Shown here: in pieces, positions 26,052 to 34,413 of the stretch
Position numbering within the stretch: the first letter of the stretch is position 1
How the letters are laid out: each line of letters begins with the position of its first letter
Assembly: GCF_000974425.1 (NCBI RefSeq)
Contig: NZ_CP010429.1
Span: forward strand, 248,001 to 312,000
Reading direction: 5' to 3'
DNA length: 64,000 bases
Source of the DNA: Spirosoma radiotolerans
GTDB taxonomy: Bacteria > Bacteroidota > Bacteroidia > Cytophagales > Spirosomataceae
Notes under the pieces: generated by a model
Seen by the model: only the letters and a program-made list of their open reading frames with translations
What the model was told of the DNA's origin: nothing
The model's database searches: none
Made by a program: the position numbers and the translations under genes

Positions 26052-27118
26052 TGAACCGATTCGGCTTTCTCCTTCTTCTTTTTTTCTGTTTTCTGACTAG
26101 CGTAGGCCAGGCCAAACTCTTGTCAGGGCGGTCGCCACTACGGCAGGATGCGCCGAAGCAATTTCCATTGCGGCAATCTCCATTGCGGCAGAATCCACAG
26201 CGTCAATATCCCCTAAAGGGCTATTTTCTAGTAGATAGCATTGAGATTGGCCGACCCTTTCGGTATTCGCTGGCGTACCATCATCCGGCCAATATCGACG
26301 TGTTATTCCCTGACACGGCCCGTTATTTTGCCCCTTACCGAGTACAGAAAGTAGCGGTGTTTGCGACGAGTACCGTTGGAACCGGCCCAACGGCCGTTAG
26401 TCGGGATAGCGCGGTTTATACGTTGGTTTCGTTTGAAACTGATTCCATTCAATTTTTGGAGGTGCCTGTTCGAGTACTCAATACTGTCGATTGTACGGCC
26501 CAGTGGACTCAGATAGACACCGTTTTCCTCCGGTCGAAACTACCACGGGCTCTACCTGATTCGCTGGCTTCGCGAACGCTTCGGCTGGCTACTGATACAA
26601 AACTGGCCCCGCTGCAACAACAGTTTAATTACATGGCGCTGGCCGCTGGCTTTATAAGTGCCAGTTTGGGAATGGGTGTACTGTATTTGCTGTTTGGCCG
26701 GCTAACCCGTCGGCAATGGCGACTCTACCTGTTCAATCGGCGGCATGTTCGTTTCCTGAATGAATATACCCGGTTGAGTGACCGGCTCAGTTCATTTACA
26801 GCCGCCGAAACAGCCAATGAGGCTGTGGTGGTCTGGAAAGCCTATCTGGAGCAGCTGGACCCGCAGCCCTATATGTCGTTAACTACCCCTGAACTGGCTA
26901 ATCGGCTTCGCGACGAGCGTATTGCCATTGCCCTTCGCGAAGCCGACCGGATGATTTATGGGGGCACTTATACGCCCCAGTCGCAATCAGCTTTACAGGT
27001 ATTGAAGGAGGTGGCCACACAGATGTACCTGCAGGGCCGAACAAAATTAATGCAGTCCGATGGCCGCAGAAAGGAATCTATATCCGTTTCCCCGGCCGAA
27101 CCGACTTCTTTATCCTAA
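26048..27118 (+). CDS. Membrane-anchored Bat-cluster protein (DUF4381-like)
   Basis: This 356-residue protein has a signal peptide (about 1-22), a repeat segment with four copies of a PLRQ-like motif (about 30-56), a beta-rich periplasmic domain (about 60-185), a transmembrane helix (about 196-217) and a cytoplasmic helical tail. The position between DUF58 and a VWA protein is where DUF4381/BatD-like proteins occur. I infer the role from context; sequence resemblance is weak. It overlaps DUF58 by 4 bp and is 3 bp from the VWA gene. Confidence 0.65.
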   Translation: MMNRFGFLLLLFFCFLTSVGQAKLLSGRSPLRQDAPKQFPLRQSPLRQNPQRQYPLKGYFLVDSIEIGRPFRYSLAYHHPANIDVLFPDTARYFAPYRVQKVAVFATSTVGTGPTAVSRDSAVYTLVSFETDSIQFLEVPVRVLNTVDCTAQWTQIDTVFLRSKLPRALPDSLASRTLRLATDTKLAPLQQQFNYMALAAGFISASLGMGVLYLLFGRLTRRQWRLYLFNRRHVRFLNEYTRLSDRLSSFTAAETANEAVVVWKAYLEQLDPQPYMSLTTPELANRLRDERIAIALREADRMIYGGTYTPQSQSALQVLKEVATQMYLQGRTKLMQSDGRRKESISVSPAEPTSLS

Positions 27119-27121
27119 CCT

Positions 27122-28201
27122 ATGCACCCTTGGTATTCATTTTATTGGTTTAGTCTGGCGCAATGGCAGCAATTTCAACTGGCACAACCGCTGGCGCTGT
27201 GGCTGATTCCGGGTATTTTGTTTCTGTTTTTCCTGCGCTACTATTTATACCGGAATGCGCAACAGCGGCTGAATATGTCCATCGGGCAGCTCAGCGCAAA
27301 CAGCAGCCGGGCCGGACGGCTTCAGGCGTCCCGTTCCTTACTGAGTATAGGGCGGTATCTGTTGCCAGTCAGTGTGTTCCTTAGCCTTTCCTGTTTGCTG
27401 ATTGCGCTGGCCCGCCCGCAAATCATTAAGCAACAACGCAGTGAGCAATCCGAAGGCATCGACATTATGATGGCGCTGGATGTATCGGAGTCGATGAGTG
27501 AAACGGACCTACGTCCGACGCGTCTGGCTGTGGCCCGGCGGGTCGCTCAGACGTTCGTGAACGGCCGTAAAAATGACCGTATCGGGCTGGTTGTCTTTGC
27601 GGGAGAAGCGTTTTCCCTTTGCCCACTCACAACCGACTACAGTCTGCTAAAACAATACTTGAGCGACCTGAACGACCGAATGATTCGCACCTCGGGTACG
27701 GCCATTGGCGATGCGCTGGCTCGCTGCATTAACCGCATGCGCGACCGTACGGTATCGGCGACAGACACGGTGTCGCGGGACGAAGATGCCTGGAAACTGG
27801 AGCGCAGTAAGGTAATTATTCTCCTGAGTGATGGGGACAACACAGCCGGAAACCTTGATCCGATTACCGCTGCGAAACTGGCTAAAGCATTTGGTATCAA
27901 GCTCTATACCATTGCGGTAGGCCGCCCAATGGCGTCGGCAACGATGGCGACTACGGTCGATGAAGGCGTTCTGAAAACCATTGCTACCATCGGCAACGGG
28001 AGTTTTTTTCGGGCAACCGATGCCGGACGCTTACAGGCCGTGTTTGCCCAGATTAGCCGACTGGAGAAGTCGCCAATACGCGTACAAGTCTACGAAGATG
28101 TTCAGGATTATTATCGAATTTACGTGTATTGGGGAATCACTTTTCTGCTGATTGCCTTACTCCTGAAAAACACAATTTTTGGTAATGTACTGGAAGATTA
28201 A
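27122..28201 (+). CDS. VWA-domain protein BatA-like
   Basis: The 359-residue protein has two N-terminal helices (about 21-40 and 80-98), a von Willebrand A domain with MIDAS motif D120-V-S-E-S (MMALDVSESMSETD), a second motif TSGTAIGDAL and a third ILLSDGDN, and a C-terminal helix (about 335-352). This is the BatA/BatB layout of the aerotolerance cluster. Only one such gene is present, and no batB, batC or moxR follow; rnhB comes next after a 99-bp gap with short inverted repeats (ACGGTTT/AAACCGT). Confidence 0.9.
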   Translation: MHPWYSFYWFSLAQWQQFQLAQPLALWLIPGILFLFFLRYYLYRNAQQRLNMSIGQLSANSSRAGRLQASRSLLSIGRYLLPVSVFLSLSCLLIALARPQIIKQQRSEQSEGIDIMMALDVSESMSETDLRPTRLAVARRVAQTFVNGRKNDRIGLVVFAGEAFSLCPLTTDYSLLKQYLSDLNDRMIRTSGTAIGDALARCINRMRDRTVSATDTVSRDEDAWKLERSKVIILLSDGDNTAGNLDPITAAKLAKAFGIKLYTIAVGRPMASATMATTVDEGVLKTIATIGNGSFFRATDAGRLQAVFAQISRLEKSPIRVQVYEDVQDYYRIYVYWGITFLLIALLLKNTIFGNVLED

Positions 28202-28300
28202 CGGTATTCGGTTTATGATTTACGGTTTATTTAACGGGTAAAAGCTACCTATGAATAAGCGTTTGCCAACCGTAAACCACAAACCGTAAACCAATAAATT

Positions 28301-28876
28301 ATGCTGAAATCCTATTATAACGCCGAGGCTGTTGAAGCGGGTCTGGATGAAGTGGGGCGGGGCTGTTTAGCCGGACCTGTGGTGGCGGCAGCGGTTATTC
28401 TGCCGAAGAACTACACACATCCTATCCTGAATGATTCGAAGCAACTGTCCCGTGTTCAGCGCGAAAGTCTAAAAAAGGACATAGAACGCGACGCACTGGC
28501 CTGGGCGGTTGCCGAAGTAGCGCACGAAGACATCGACCGAATCAATATTCTGAATGCCAGTTTTCTGGCCATGCATCGGGCGGTCGATGCGCTGACGATC
28601 AAGCCGGAGCATTTGCTGGTCGATGGGAATCGGTTTGTGCCGTACCCCATGATTCCGCACACCTGCATCATCAAAGGGGATGCCCATTATTTAGCCATTG
28701 CTGCCGCATCGGTCCTTGCCAAAACGTACCGCGATGACCTGATGACGCAACTCGGGCTGGAGTTTCCGGCCTACGGCTGGGCCAGCAATGCAGGCTATCC
28801 AACACCTGTTCACCGAGCCGCCATCCGGCAATTTGGCCCCACGAAATACCATCGAATGAGTTTCCGGTTAGTATAA
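28301..28876 (+). CDS. rnhB: Ribonuclease HII
   Basis: The 191-residue enzyme cleaves RNA in RNA-DNA hybrids, removing misincorporated ribonucleotides and primers. The catalytic motif is GLDEVGRG (D16, E17) followed by LAGPVVAAAVIL; the later block LLVDGNRF and the C-terminal Tyr-Arg segment (KYHRMSFR) are typical. Length is normal. Its last 70 bp, including the stop codon, occur again at 29511-29580, on the far side of a toxin-antitoxin pair. Confidence 0.95.
   Translation: MLKSYYNAEAVEAGLDEVGRGCLAGPVVAAAVILPKNYTHPILNDSKQLSRVQRESLKKDIERDALAWAVAEVAHEDIDRINILNASFLAMHRAVDALTIKPEHLLVDGNRFVPYPMIPHTCIIKGDAHYLAIAAASVLAKTYRDDLMTQLGLEFPAYGWASNAGYPTPVHRAAIRQFGPTKYHRMSFRLV
28807..28876 (+). repeat. 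70-bp direct repeat, left copy (3' end of rnhB)
   Basis: This segment is the end of rnhB and matches 29511-29580 with one mismatch (C to T). The left copy completes rnhB. The right copy is followed directly by the terminator that presumably once served rnhB. Confidence 0.95.
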
Positions 28877-28968
28877 GACCCAGCAGGTCTTTGCAAGGAA
28901 AACAAACAGCGTCCGGAATAATTATTAAGTAAATTTGTTATCTTTACTATAGCTAAAAGTAAACAATT

Positions 28969-29187
28969 ATGGCTGTTTTGACACTTGAAATCGATGATAA
29001 AGAGGTTAGTTTCTTCAAGAATCTAATCGATCATTTACCGTTTGTCCGAATTCAGAATGAAGGGGGGGGAGAAGATTCCGACGAAGCTGTTGTGAATAAT
29101 ATTCGGCAAGGGTTAAACGAGTTACGGGCTGTAGAACAGGGTAGTATGAAGTCGCGTCCAGCTCGTGAGTTTCTCAATGACTTATGA
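28969..29187 (+). CDS. RelB-like antitoxin
   Basis: This 72-residue acidic protein starts with a short beta strand and helix (MAVLTLEIDDKEVSFFKNLI), followed by a helix-rich tail. It overlaps the following RelE-type toxin gene by 4 bp (ATGA), which is the expected antitoxin position. Antitoxins of this kind bind and neutralise the toxin and repress the operon. It has no family motif that I can identify with certainty, so the assignment is largely from context. The promoter likely lies in the AT-rich stretch 28920-28965. Confidence 0.8.
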   Translation: MAVLTLEIDDKEVSFFKNLIDHLPFVRIQNEGGGEDSDEAVVNNIRQGLNELRAVEQGSMKSRPAREFLNDL

Positions 29188-29510
29188 GTTATAGCGTTGA
29201 GACGATTGAAAATTTTGAGCGTGAAGCCAAACGACTTAAGAAAAAATATAAATCATTAAAAGCTGAACTAAGTCAACTTATCGACGACTTGGAAAAGAAC
29301 CCTTTTCAAGGAGTTGCCATCCGTGACGGATTCTATAAAATACGCCTGGGTATTCGTTCTAAAGGTAAGGGTAAACGGAGCGGAGCACGCATAATTACCT
29401 GCGTGCGTGTTGTCGACGAGATTGTTTATCTGGTATCAATCTACGATAAGTCTGAGCAGACTGATATAAGCCACGAAACGTTGGATCGTTTGCTAACAGA
29501 ATTACCCTAG
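29184..29510 (+). CDS. RelE/ParE-family toxin
   Basis: This 108-residue basic protein resembles RelE/ParE toxins: an N-terminal strand and helical hairpin (FEREAKRLKKKYKSLKAELSQL), then IRDGFYKIRLGIRSKGKGKRSGARIITC and VYLVSIYDKSEQTDIS. RelE members cleave mRNA at the ribosome and ParE members poison gyrase; the sequence does not decide which. Translation is coupled to the antitoxin by a 4-bp overlap. The pair sits between two copies of the rnhB 3' end. Confidence 0.88.
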   Translation: MSYSVETIENFEREAKRLKKKYKSLKAELSQLIDDLEKNPFQGVAIRDGFYKIRLGIRSKGKGKRSGARIITCVRVVDEIVYLVSIYDKSEQTDISHETLDRLLTELP

Positions 29511-29580
29511 TGTTCACCGAGCCGCCATCTGGCAATTTGGCCCCACGAAATACCATCGAATGAGTTTCCGGTTAGTATAA
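29511..29580 (+). repeat. 70-bp direct repeat, right copy (rnhB end remnant)
   Basis: This is a copy of 28807-28876 beginning one base after the toxin stop codon. It holds the last 23 codons and stop of rnhB without the rest of the gene and leads straight into the terminator at 29579. Confidence 0.95.
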
Positions 29581-29612
29581 AAATCCCCCGCCTGCTCGGG
29601 CGGGGGATTTTT
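29579..29612 (+). terminator. Rho-independent terminator
   Basis: Stem AAATCCCCCGCC (29581-29592) pairs with GGCGGGGGATTT (29599-29610), with A and T runs on either side, so it can act for both the plus-strand rnhB/TA unit and the convergent minus-strand gene ending at 29624. Confidence 0.9.
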
Positions 29613-29623
29613 ATGCGCTACGT

Positions 29624-30145
29624 TTACTTCAGCCAGAAGTCATCTTCCTGAGCTATGTCAGCGGAGTACACTTTCGCCTTGACAATTTGCCCTTTCTCCA
29701 CGGTGTACACGTCAATGTTATCGACATCGAGTCTGCCACCGTTTGGCTGAACCGCCTTCCAGTGTACCAGACAGGCCACGCTGTTGCCGTTAGCTGTCAG
29801 TACCTTCACGTCGGTAAGAGCCAGGCTATTGGACGAAACCTCGAACATGCCACCGACCATTTTGAAGACGTCGGCACTTGATTTTTTAACCCCCGAAAAC
29901 CGGTTATTTCCGGGTTGATCCCATTCTACATTCGGGTGGAGCGATGACGCCAATTTTGCCTGGTTTCCCTGCTGAACGGCGGTTAGAAAATCACGAACGA
30001 CCTGCATAGATTGCGTTTCCATTGCTTTTAAGTTTGATTGGTTAATGACGTTCTGATGAATTGACTGATTTGCTTTTTTGTCGGTTGTTTGCATGTTTGC
30101 CAGTTGGGAAAAGGCCAGGGCAACGGCAATTAGGATTGTTTTCAT
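29624..30145 (-). CDS. Exported NTF2-like (SnoaL-type) protein
   Basis: This protein of about 173 residues has an N-terminal signal peptide (MKTILIAVALAFSQLANMQ) and a SnoaL/NTF2-like cone-shaped domain: VRDFLTAVQQGNQAKLASSLHPNVEWDQPGNNRFSG then VACLVHWKAVQPNGGRLDVDNIDVYTVEKGQIVKAKVYSA. Such domains act as isomerases, hydrolases or binding modules, so the activity cannot be read. I use ATG 30145 because the longer start would drop the signal peptide into the middle. It is divergent from an AraC regulator, likely its controller. Confidence 0.78.
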   Translation of the reverse strand: MKTILIAVALAFSQLANMQTTDKKANQSIHQNVINQSNLKAMETQSMQVVRDFLTAVQQGNQAKLASSLHPNVEWDQPGNNRFSGVKKSSADVFKMVGGMFEVSSNSLALTDVKVLTANGNSVACLVHWKAVQPNGGRLDVDNIDVYTVEKGQIVKAKVYSADIAQEDDFWLK

Positions 30146-30266
30146 GGCGTTTTTTTTTGACAAAGGTATTGGGCCGGGCTGGGGCGTATTTTACCTTCAA
30201 ACGCCAACCAATTACCACTTTGCGACAGGGGGAATTCGGGATAGACTATTTTCGTATTTTTACTTC

Positions 30267-31304
30267 ATGCAAGATTATCAGAAACGGTTAGTGCTTAGTC
30301 TGCTGGCTTATGCCATTCAAAAAAATATCCCTTTAGGCGATCTGTGCAGCGCTTCGGGTTTGGTATTGAGCGAGTTAAAAAATGAAAACAGCTCTGCTCC
30401 GACAAGTCAGCAAATCAATGCGCTTTGGCTCAATGCAACCCGATTGAGCCAGGATCCGTTGTTTGGTCTGCACTTTGGCGAGTCGATGCAGGTGGCCGCG
30501 TTGGGCGTTGTAGGTGAGTTGATCCGGTACAGTCGGACAATTGGTGAAGCGCTGACGCATGCAACTGCTTTCGCTCATCTGATTACCGATTGGCTAACGA
30601 TGGAGGTGGTTTCAGGAGACCAGGCGTTCACTATTCAATTCAAGCTCAGTACCAGTCGACGGGCTGAGTCGCCTATCGTTTTTCGGCAGATGATGAACTT
30701 CTTTATGGCCTTTACGCTCCATGAGGTTGACGGCCTTGTGCTGGGAAAAATCCAGCCGATTAAGGTGGCGATGCCCGTCAATGGCGAAGATCTGGCTGAG
30801 TACGAACGCGTATTACGCTGCCAGTCGATTCAAAACAGCGATAAATATGAGATCGAGTTTGATACCAGGTTCTGGGAGGAACCCATCCTAACCGCCGATT
30901 ATGAATTGCAGGCCGTGTTATTGCGGAAGATAAGCACATTGGAAGAAACCCATAGGCAGACAACATCCTTAAGCGAACGGATCACTAACTACCTACTGGC
31001 GAACGCTTATCTGGGCGTACCCACGCTGGACGCCATTGCGTCGAACTTAAACGTAAGCAGCCGAAGTCTGCAACGAAAGCTACAGGAAGAGGGTGTGACG
31101 TATCAGCAACTGGCCGATTCCATGCGTAAGTCACTGGCCCTGCACTACCTTCAGGCTGGCCGGCATCCCGTAAAAGAGGTATCTTACATTCTGGGGTACA
31201 ATGAGCTAAGTGCTTTTAATCGTGCCTTTCGGCGGTGGACGGGTACCACGCCGGTCAGCTATCAGAAAGGGAGGTATTTAAATACTAAAACTGAAACCGC
31301 TTAA
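30267..31304 (+). CDS. AraC-family regulator (OruR/ArgR-like N-terminus)
   Basis: The 345-residue regulator has an N-terminal ligand domain of the arabinose-binding-like PF12625 type (about 20-200, with FGLHFGESMQVAALGVVGELIRYSRTIGEAL) and a C-terminal AraC double helix-turn-helix (LDAIASNLNVSSRSLQRKLQEEG, then VKEVSYILGYNELSAFNRAFRRWTG). I take ATG 30267 because a longer frame would overlap the divergent gene's start. It presumably controls the divergent NTF2-like gene. Confidence 0.9.
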   Translation: MQDYQKRLVLSLLAYAIQKNIPLGDLCSASGLVLSELKNENSSAPTSQQINALWLNATRLSQDPLFGLHFGESMQVAALGVVGELIRYSRTIGEALTHATAFAHLITDWLTMEVVSGDQAFTIQFKLSTSRRAESPIVFRQMMNFFMAFTLHEVDGLVLGKIQPIKVAMPVNGEDLAEYERVLRCQSIQNSDKYEIEFDTRFWEEPILTADYELQAVLLRKISTLEETHRQTTSLSERITNYLLANAYLGVPTLDAIASNLNVSSRSLQRKLQEEGVTYQQLADSMRKSLALHYLQAGRHPVKEVSYILGYNELSAFNRAFRRWTGTTPVSYQKGRYLNTKTETA

Positions 31305-31366
31305 GGATAGAGCGTTTGTGAAATCATGGAGCTGTCTGAGTTTTCAAAAGAGATTGGAAGTAATTG

Positions 31367-31461
31367 TTTTTCTGTCATTCCGACGAAGGAGGAATCTTCG
31401 GTAGGAGGACTAATTTTTCGCTCTCATCAAAGATTACTCCTTCGTCGGAATGACAGAAAAA
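31367..31461. repeat. Long inverted repeat with 31-nt loop
   Basis: Arms of 32 bp (31367-31398 and 31430-31461) pair with one mismatch around a 31-nt loop. The arms contain the block CATTCCGACGAAGGAGGAAT. Because the gap lies between convergent genes (AraC and the fad gene), it may be a bidirectional terminator or a dispersed palindromic repeat. Confidence 0.9.
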
Positions 31462-31544
31462 AACCACTTCGTCATATAAAACAAAAGCTTGGGTAGCCTC
31501 CATAATACGCTACGTAGCGAATAAAGCGTAATTTCTAATGTAAC

Positions 31545-33713
31545 CTACACTGCTTCAGGCTTTCGCGCTCGCTCCCGCAATTGTTCCGTTGGCCGGAAAC
31601 GTTCGCCATACTGATCGGCCAGACGATCACATGTGCTGACAAACGTTTCGATGCCAACAAAATCGACGAAGGACAGGGCTCCACCCGTGTAGGCTGGGAA
31701 ACCCCAACCCAGAATTGAGCCCAGGTCGGCGTCTAGTTTGGTGCGTACGACATTTTCTTCAAAACAGCGTACCGCTTCAACGGCTTGCCGGTAGAGCAAC
31801 CGTGTTTTCACCTCATCGAGCGTGGGTTGATCAGCAGACCTTGGGAATAAATCCTGTAATCCCGGCCACAGTTTCTTGCTTTTGTCATCGGCATAGTCAT
31901 AAAAACCGGCTTTCGACTTCTTGCCCAAGCGGCCAAGGTCAACGAATTTTTTGGCCACGTCGTAGCTCGTGTCGTCTTTGCGAACAGCTCCGTCTTTAAT
32001 CCCCTGACCTGCGATTTTATAGACCAGATCCAGCGCCACTTCGTCGGTTACGGCCAGTGGCCCGACGGGCATTCCGGCATCTTTCCCGCCATTTTCGATC
32101 AAAACAGGGTTAACGCCCTCTTTCAGCAACTCCATGCCCTCCGACGAATACGTACCGAAACAACGCGAAGTATAGAAACCACGGGCATCATTGACAACGA
32201 TGGGTGTTTTGCGAATCTTGCGGGTGAAATCAATGGCAACGGCAAGCGCATAGTCCGATGTGTGTTTACCCATAATAATCTCCACCAGCATCATTTTGTC
32301 GACTGGTGAGAAGAAGTGAATGCCAATAAAATTGGCAGAATTGACCGACGCGTCGGCCAATCCGCTAATGGGCAGGGTAGAGGTATTAGAGCCGAAAACG
32401 CGCAGGCCATCGGAGGCCAGCATGGGTTCGGCTTCTTTAGTCACCTGTGCCTTTAATTCCCGGTTTTCGAAAACGGCTTCAATAATTAAATCGCAGCCTT
32501 GCAGGTCGGCGGTATCGGCTGTTGGTTTGATGAGGCTAAGAATACCGTCAACGTTCTGCGGGTGTACTTTTCCCCGTTCGACGCCTTTCTGGAGCAGCCC
32601 ACGCGAATAATCTTTCCCTTTTTCAGCCGCTTCTACCGATATATCTTTCAGAATGACCTCGATACCTGCCTGTGCCGAGACGTAAGCGATTCCTGCTCCC
32701 ATCATGCCCGCGCCCAGAATGCCCAGTTTTTTGACATCCGTTTTTGGGCGGTCTTTCGGGCGGCTGGCGCCTTTATTAGCCTCGTTCATCCCCAGAAACA
32801 TGGTCTGAATGAGGTTCTTCGCCACTTTAGAGGTGGCCACCTTTACGAAGTGGCGCGCTTCAATAACCAAGGCCCGGTCGATATTGACTTGTAAGCCTTC
32901 GTATACACACGCCATAATTTCGAGTGGGGCAGGGTAATTGCCTTTGGTTTTATCCATCAGCATGGCCGTACCAGCCGCGAACGTCTGGGCACCGACCGGG
33001 CTCTGGACATTGCCGCCCGGAACCTTGAAGTTATCCTTTCCGACGATCTTACCCGTTTTCCGGTCGATCTCGTCCCAGGGTTTCAGGGGTTTTTGCCCGG
33101 TAGCCGTTCCGTTGGCCTCAATCCAGGCGCGGGCTTTGGCCATCATCTCATCGGGGCTCTCGGCAATGTCGTCGATCATACCCAGGTTTTTTGCTTCCTG
33201 AACGCCCACCTTTTTCCCTTCGAGGAGCAGCGGTAATGCAGCCTGTATGCCAATCATGCGGGGCAGGCGTTGTGTGCCGCCCGCTCCGGGTAACAAGCCA
33301 ATGGTTACTTCGACCAGGCCAATGAGGGTTTTTGGGTTATTGAGGGCAATACGGTGGTGGCAGGCCAGGCAGATTTCGTAGCCACCACCGAGGGCCGTTC
33401 CGTTAATAGCGGCTACGGTTGGCTTGCCCGAGGTTTCGATGCTGCGAAAAATGCGATTCAACTCCGAGGAGACGTTCAGCATCTCCGTTGGTGCTTTATC
33501 ATTGTTGCGCAGAATCATTTTCAAGTCTGCACCGGCCACAAACTCAGGCTTGGCCGAAGTAATGATCAGCCCTTTAACCGACTCGTCGGCCATGGCCTGT
33601 TGTAGGGCAGCTTCGAACTGCGGTATGGATTCGTCGTTGAGAACGTTCATCGGCGACGAGGTCATCTCCCACGAAATAATAGCCACGTTTTGGTCAATGC
33701 TGTACTTGATCAT
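31545..33713 (-). CDS. fadJ: Bifunctional enoyl-CoA hydratase / 3-hydroxyacyl-CoA dehydrogenase
   Basis: This 722-residue multifunctional beta-oxidation enzyme has an N-terminal crotonase domain (about 1-190) and a C-terminal hydroxyacyl-CoA dehydrogenase (about 305-700). The two catalytic Glu motifs are NGTALGGGYEICLACHHRIA and GLVEVTIGLLPGAGGTQRL. The NAD site is GILGAGMMGAGIAY. It hydrates enoyl-CoA and oxidises the product. I start at ATG 33713, which leaves room for the divergent gene at 33756. The matching thiolase is 0.7 kb upstream, beyond a VapBC pair. fadB is an alternative name. Confidence 0.92.
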   Translation of the reverse strand: MIKYSIDQNVAIISWEMTSSPMNVLNDESIPQFEAALQQAMADESVKGLIITSAKPEFVAGADLKMILRNNDKAPTEMLNVSSELNRIFRSIETSGKPTVAAINGTALGGGYEICLACHHRIALNNPKTLIGLVEVTIGLLPGAGGTQRLPRMIGIQAALPLLLEGKKVGVQEAKNLGMIDDIAESPDEMMAKARAWIEANGTATGQKPLKPWDEIDRKTGKIVGKDNFKVPGGNVQSPVGAQTFAAGTAMLMDKTKGNYPAPLEIMACVYEGLQVNIDRALVIEARHFVKVATSKVAKNLIQTMFLGMNEANKGASRPKDRPKTDVKKLGILGAGMMGAGIAYVSAQAGIEVILKDISVEAAEKGKDYSRGLLQKGVERGKVHPQNVDGILSLIKPTADTADLQGCDLIIEAVFENRELKAQVTKEAEPMLASDGLRVFGSNTSTLPISGLADASVNSANFIGIHFFSPVDKMMLVEIIMGKHTSDYALAVAIDFTRKIRKTPIVVNDARGFYTSRCFGTYSSEGMELLKEGVNPVLIENGGKDAGMPVGPLAVTDEVALDLVYKIAGQGIKDGAVRKDDTSYDVAKKFVDLGRLGKKSKAGFYDYADDKSKKLWPGLQDLFPRSADQPTLDEVKTRLLYRQAVEAVRCFEENVVRTKLDADLGSILGWGFPAYTGGALSFVDFVGIETFVSTCDRLADQYGERFRPTEQLRERARKPEAV

Positions 33714-33755
33714 GCTTGAGAAGTTTGTTGTATTTTTACCAAAAACAAAGTTGAT

Positions 33756-33971
33756 ATGGGCGCCATAAGACTTATTCAAAAGCCAGAAAACGGGCAGATT
33801 ACATTTAACGTACCCGATGAGATGCGTGATGAGACCATCATTATCGAGTTCCGTCCAGTTCAGGACGAAGAACGAGCGTCATTGCTGGACATGTCACGGC
33901 AGTTATTCGATAAATTACCCGCTCTGAACCCAGACCTAGACTGGAATTCTTTGAATGTTTATGAGCAATAA
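33756..33971 (+). CDS. Antitoxin of a VapBC-like pair
   Basis: This 71-residue protein begins with beta strands (IRLIQKPENGQITFNVPDEMRDETIIIEFRP) and ends in helices rich in acidic residues ([15 protein letters not shown]). It precedes and overlaps a PIN-domain gene, which fits the antitoxin position. The N-terminal segment could be a short DNA-binding fold, but no clear AbrB or RHH motif is seen. It is divergent from fadJ, with its start 43 bp away. Confidence 0.72.
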   Translation: MGAIRLIQKPENGQITFNVPDEMRDETIIIEFRPVQDEERASLLDMSRQLFDKLPALNPDLDWNSLNVYEQ

Positions 33972-34413
33972 GATATTTTTAGACAGTTCTATTTTAGTTG
34001 AATGGGCTAAGAAAACGCAACCTGACTTGTTCAATCATTTACTACGTTCTTCATTTGACTTGTTCATCAGTCAAATCATACTTAGTGAGTTTACTTATTA
34101 TTGGCTGGCTGTTGGTGGCGGGAAAGCCCCGGTAACTTTGAAAAGAGACGGAACGATTTCCGACGTTTTACGGCTATACAATCCCGCCGGTTTGTTGAGT
34201 AAGTTAAAGTGGCTCGACGCAGATAAGACAATTATACCGATACATCTCGAAATGATGGAAAAGTATAATCTATTGCCCAACGATGCGCTCATTCTCGCTA
34301 CCTGTAAACTCAATGGAATTGAGAAAATCGCCAGTTACGATGCTGACTTTGCATCCGCTTGTTTGGGCGAAGCCATTCAGCTTATCCGTTCGGTGAGCGA
34401 TGTAGCTCTTTAA
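33955..34413 (+). CDS. PIN-domain toxin (VapC-like)
   Basis: The 152-residue PIN-domain ribonuclease has the acidic active-site residues in their usual order: D10 ([10 protein letters not shown]), E45 (ILSEFTYYW), D110 ([10 protein letters not shown]) and D129/D131 (SYDADF). VapC-type toxins cleave tRNA or rRNA when released from the antitoxin. It overlaps the antitoxin by 17 bp (or 11 bp from ATG 33961). The stop codon overlaps the stop of the convergent thiolase gene by four bases. Confidence 0.85.
   Translation: MFMSNKIFLDSSILVEWAKKTQPDLFNHLLRSSFDLFISQIILSEFTYYWLAVGGGKAPVTLKRDGTISDVLRLYNPAGLLSKLKWLDADKTIIPIHLEMMEKYNLLPNDALILATCKLNGIEKIASYDADFASACLGEAIQLIRSVSDVAL

Noticed and set aside
26138..26215. 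Short tandem repeat considered as a CRISPR array
   Set aside because: Units are 9-30 bp, in frame and without spacers; they code for the PLRQ motif.
33714..33779. Longer start for fadJ
   Set aside because: It would overlap the divergent antitoxin gene, and the crotonase domain begins at the Met coded at 33713.
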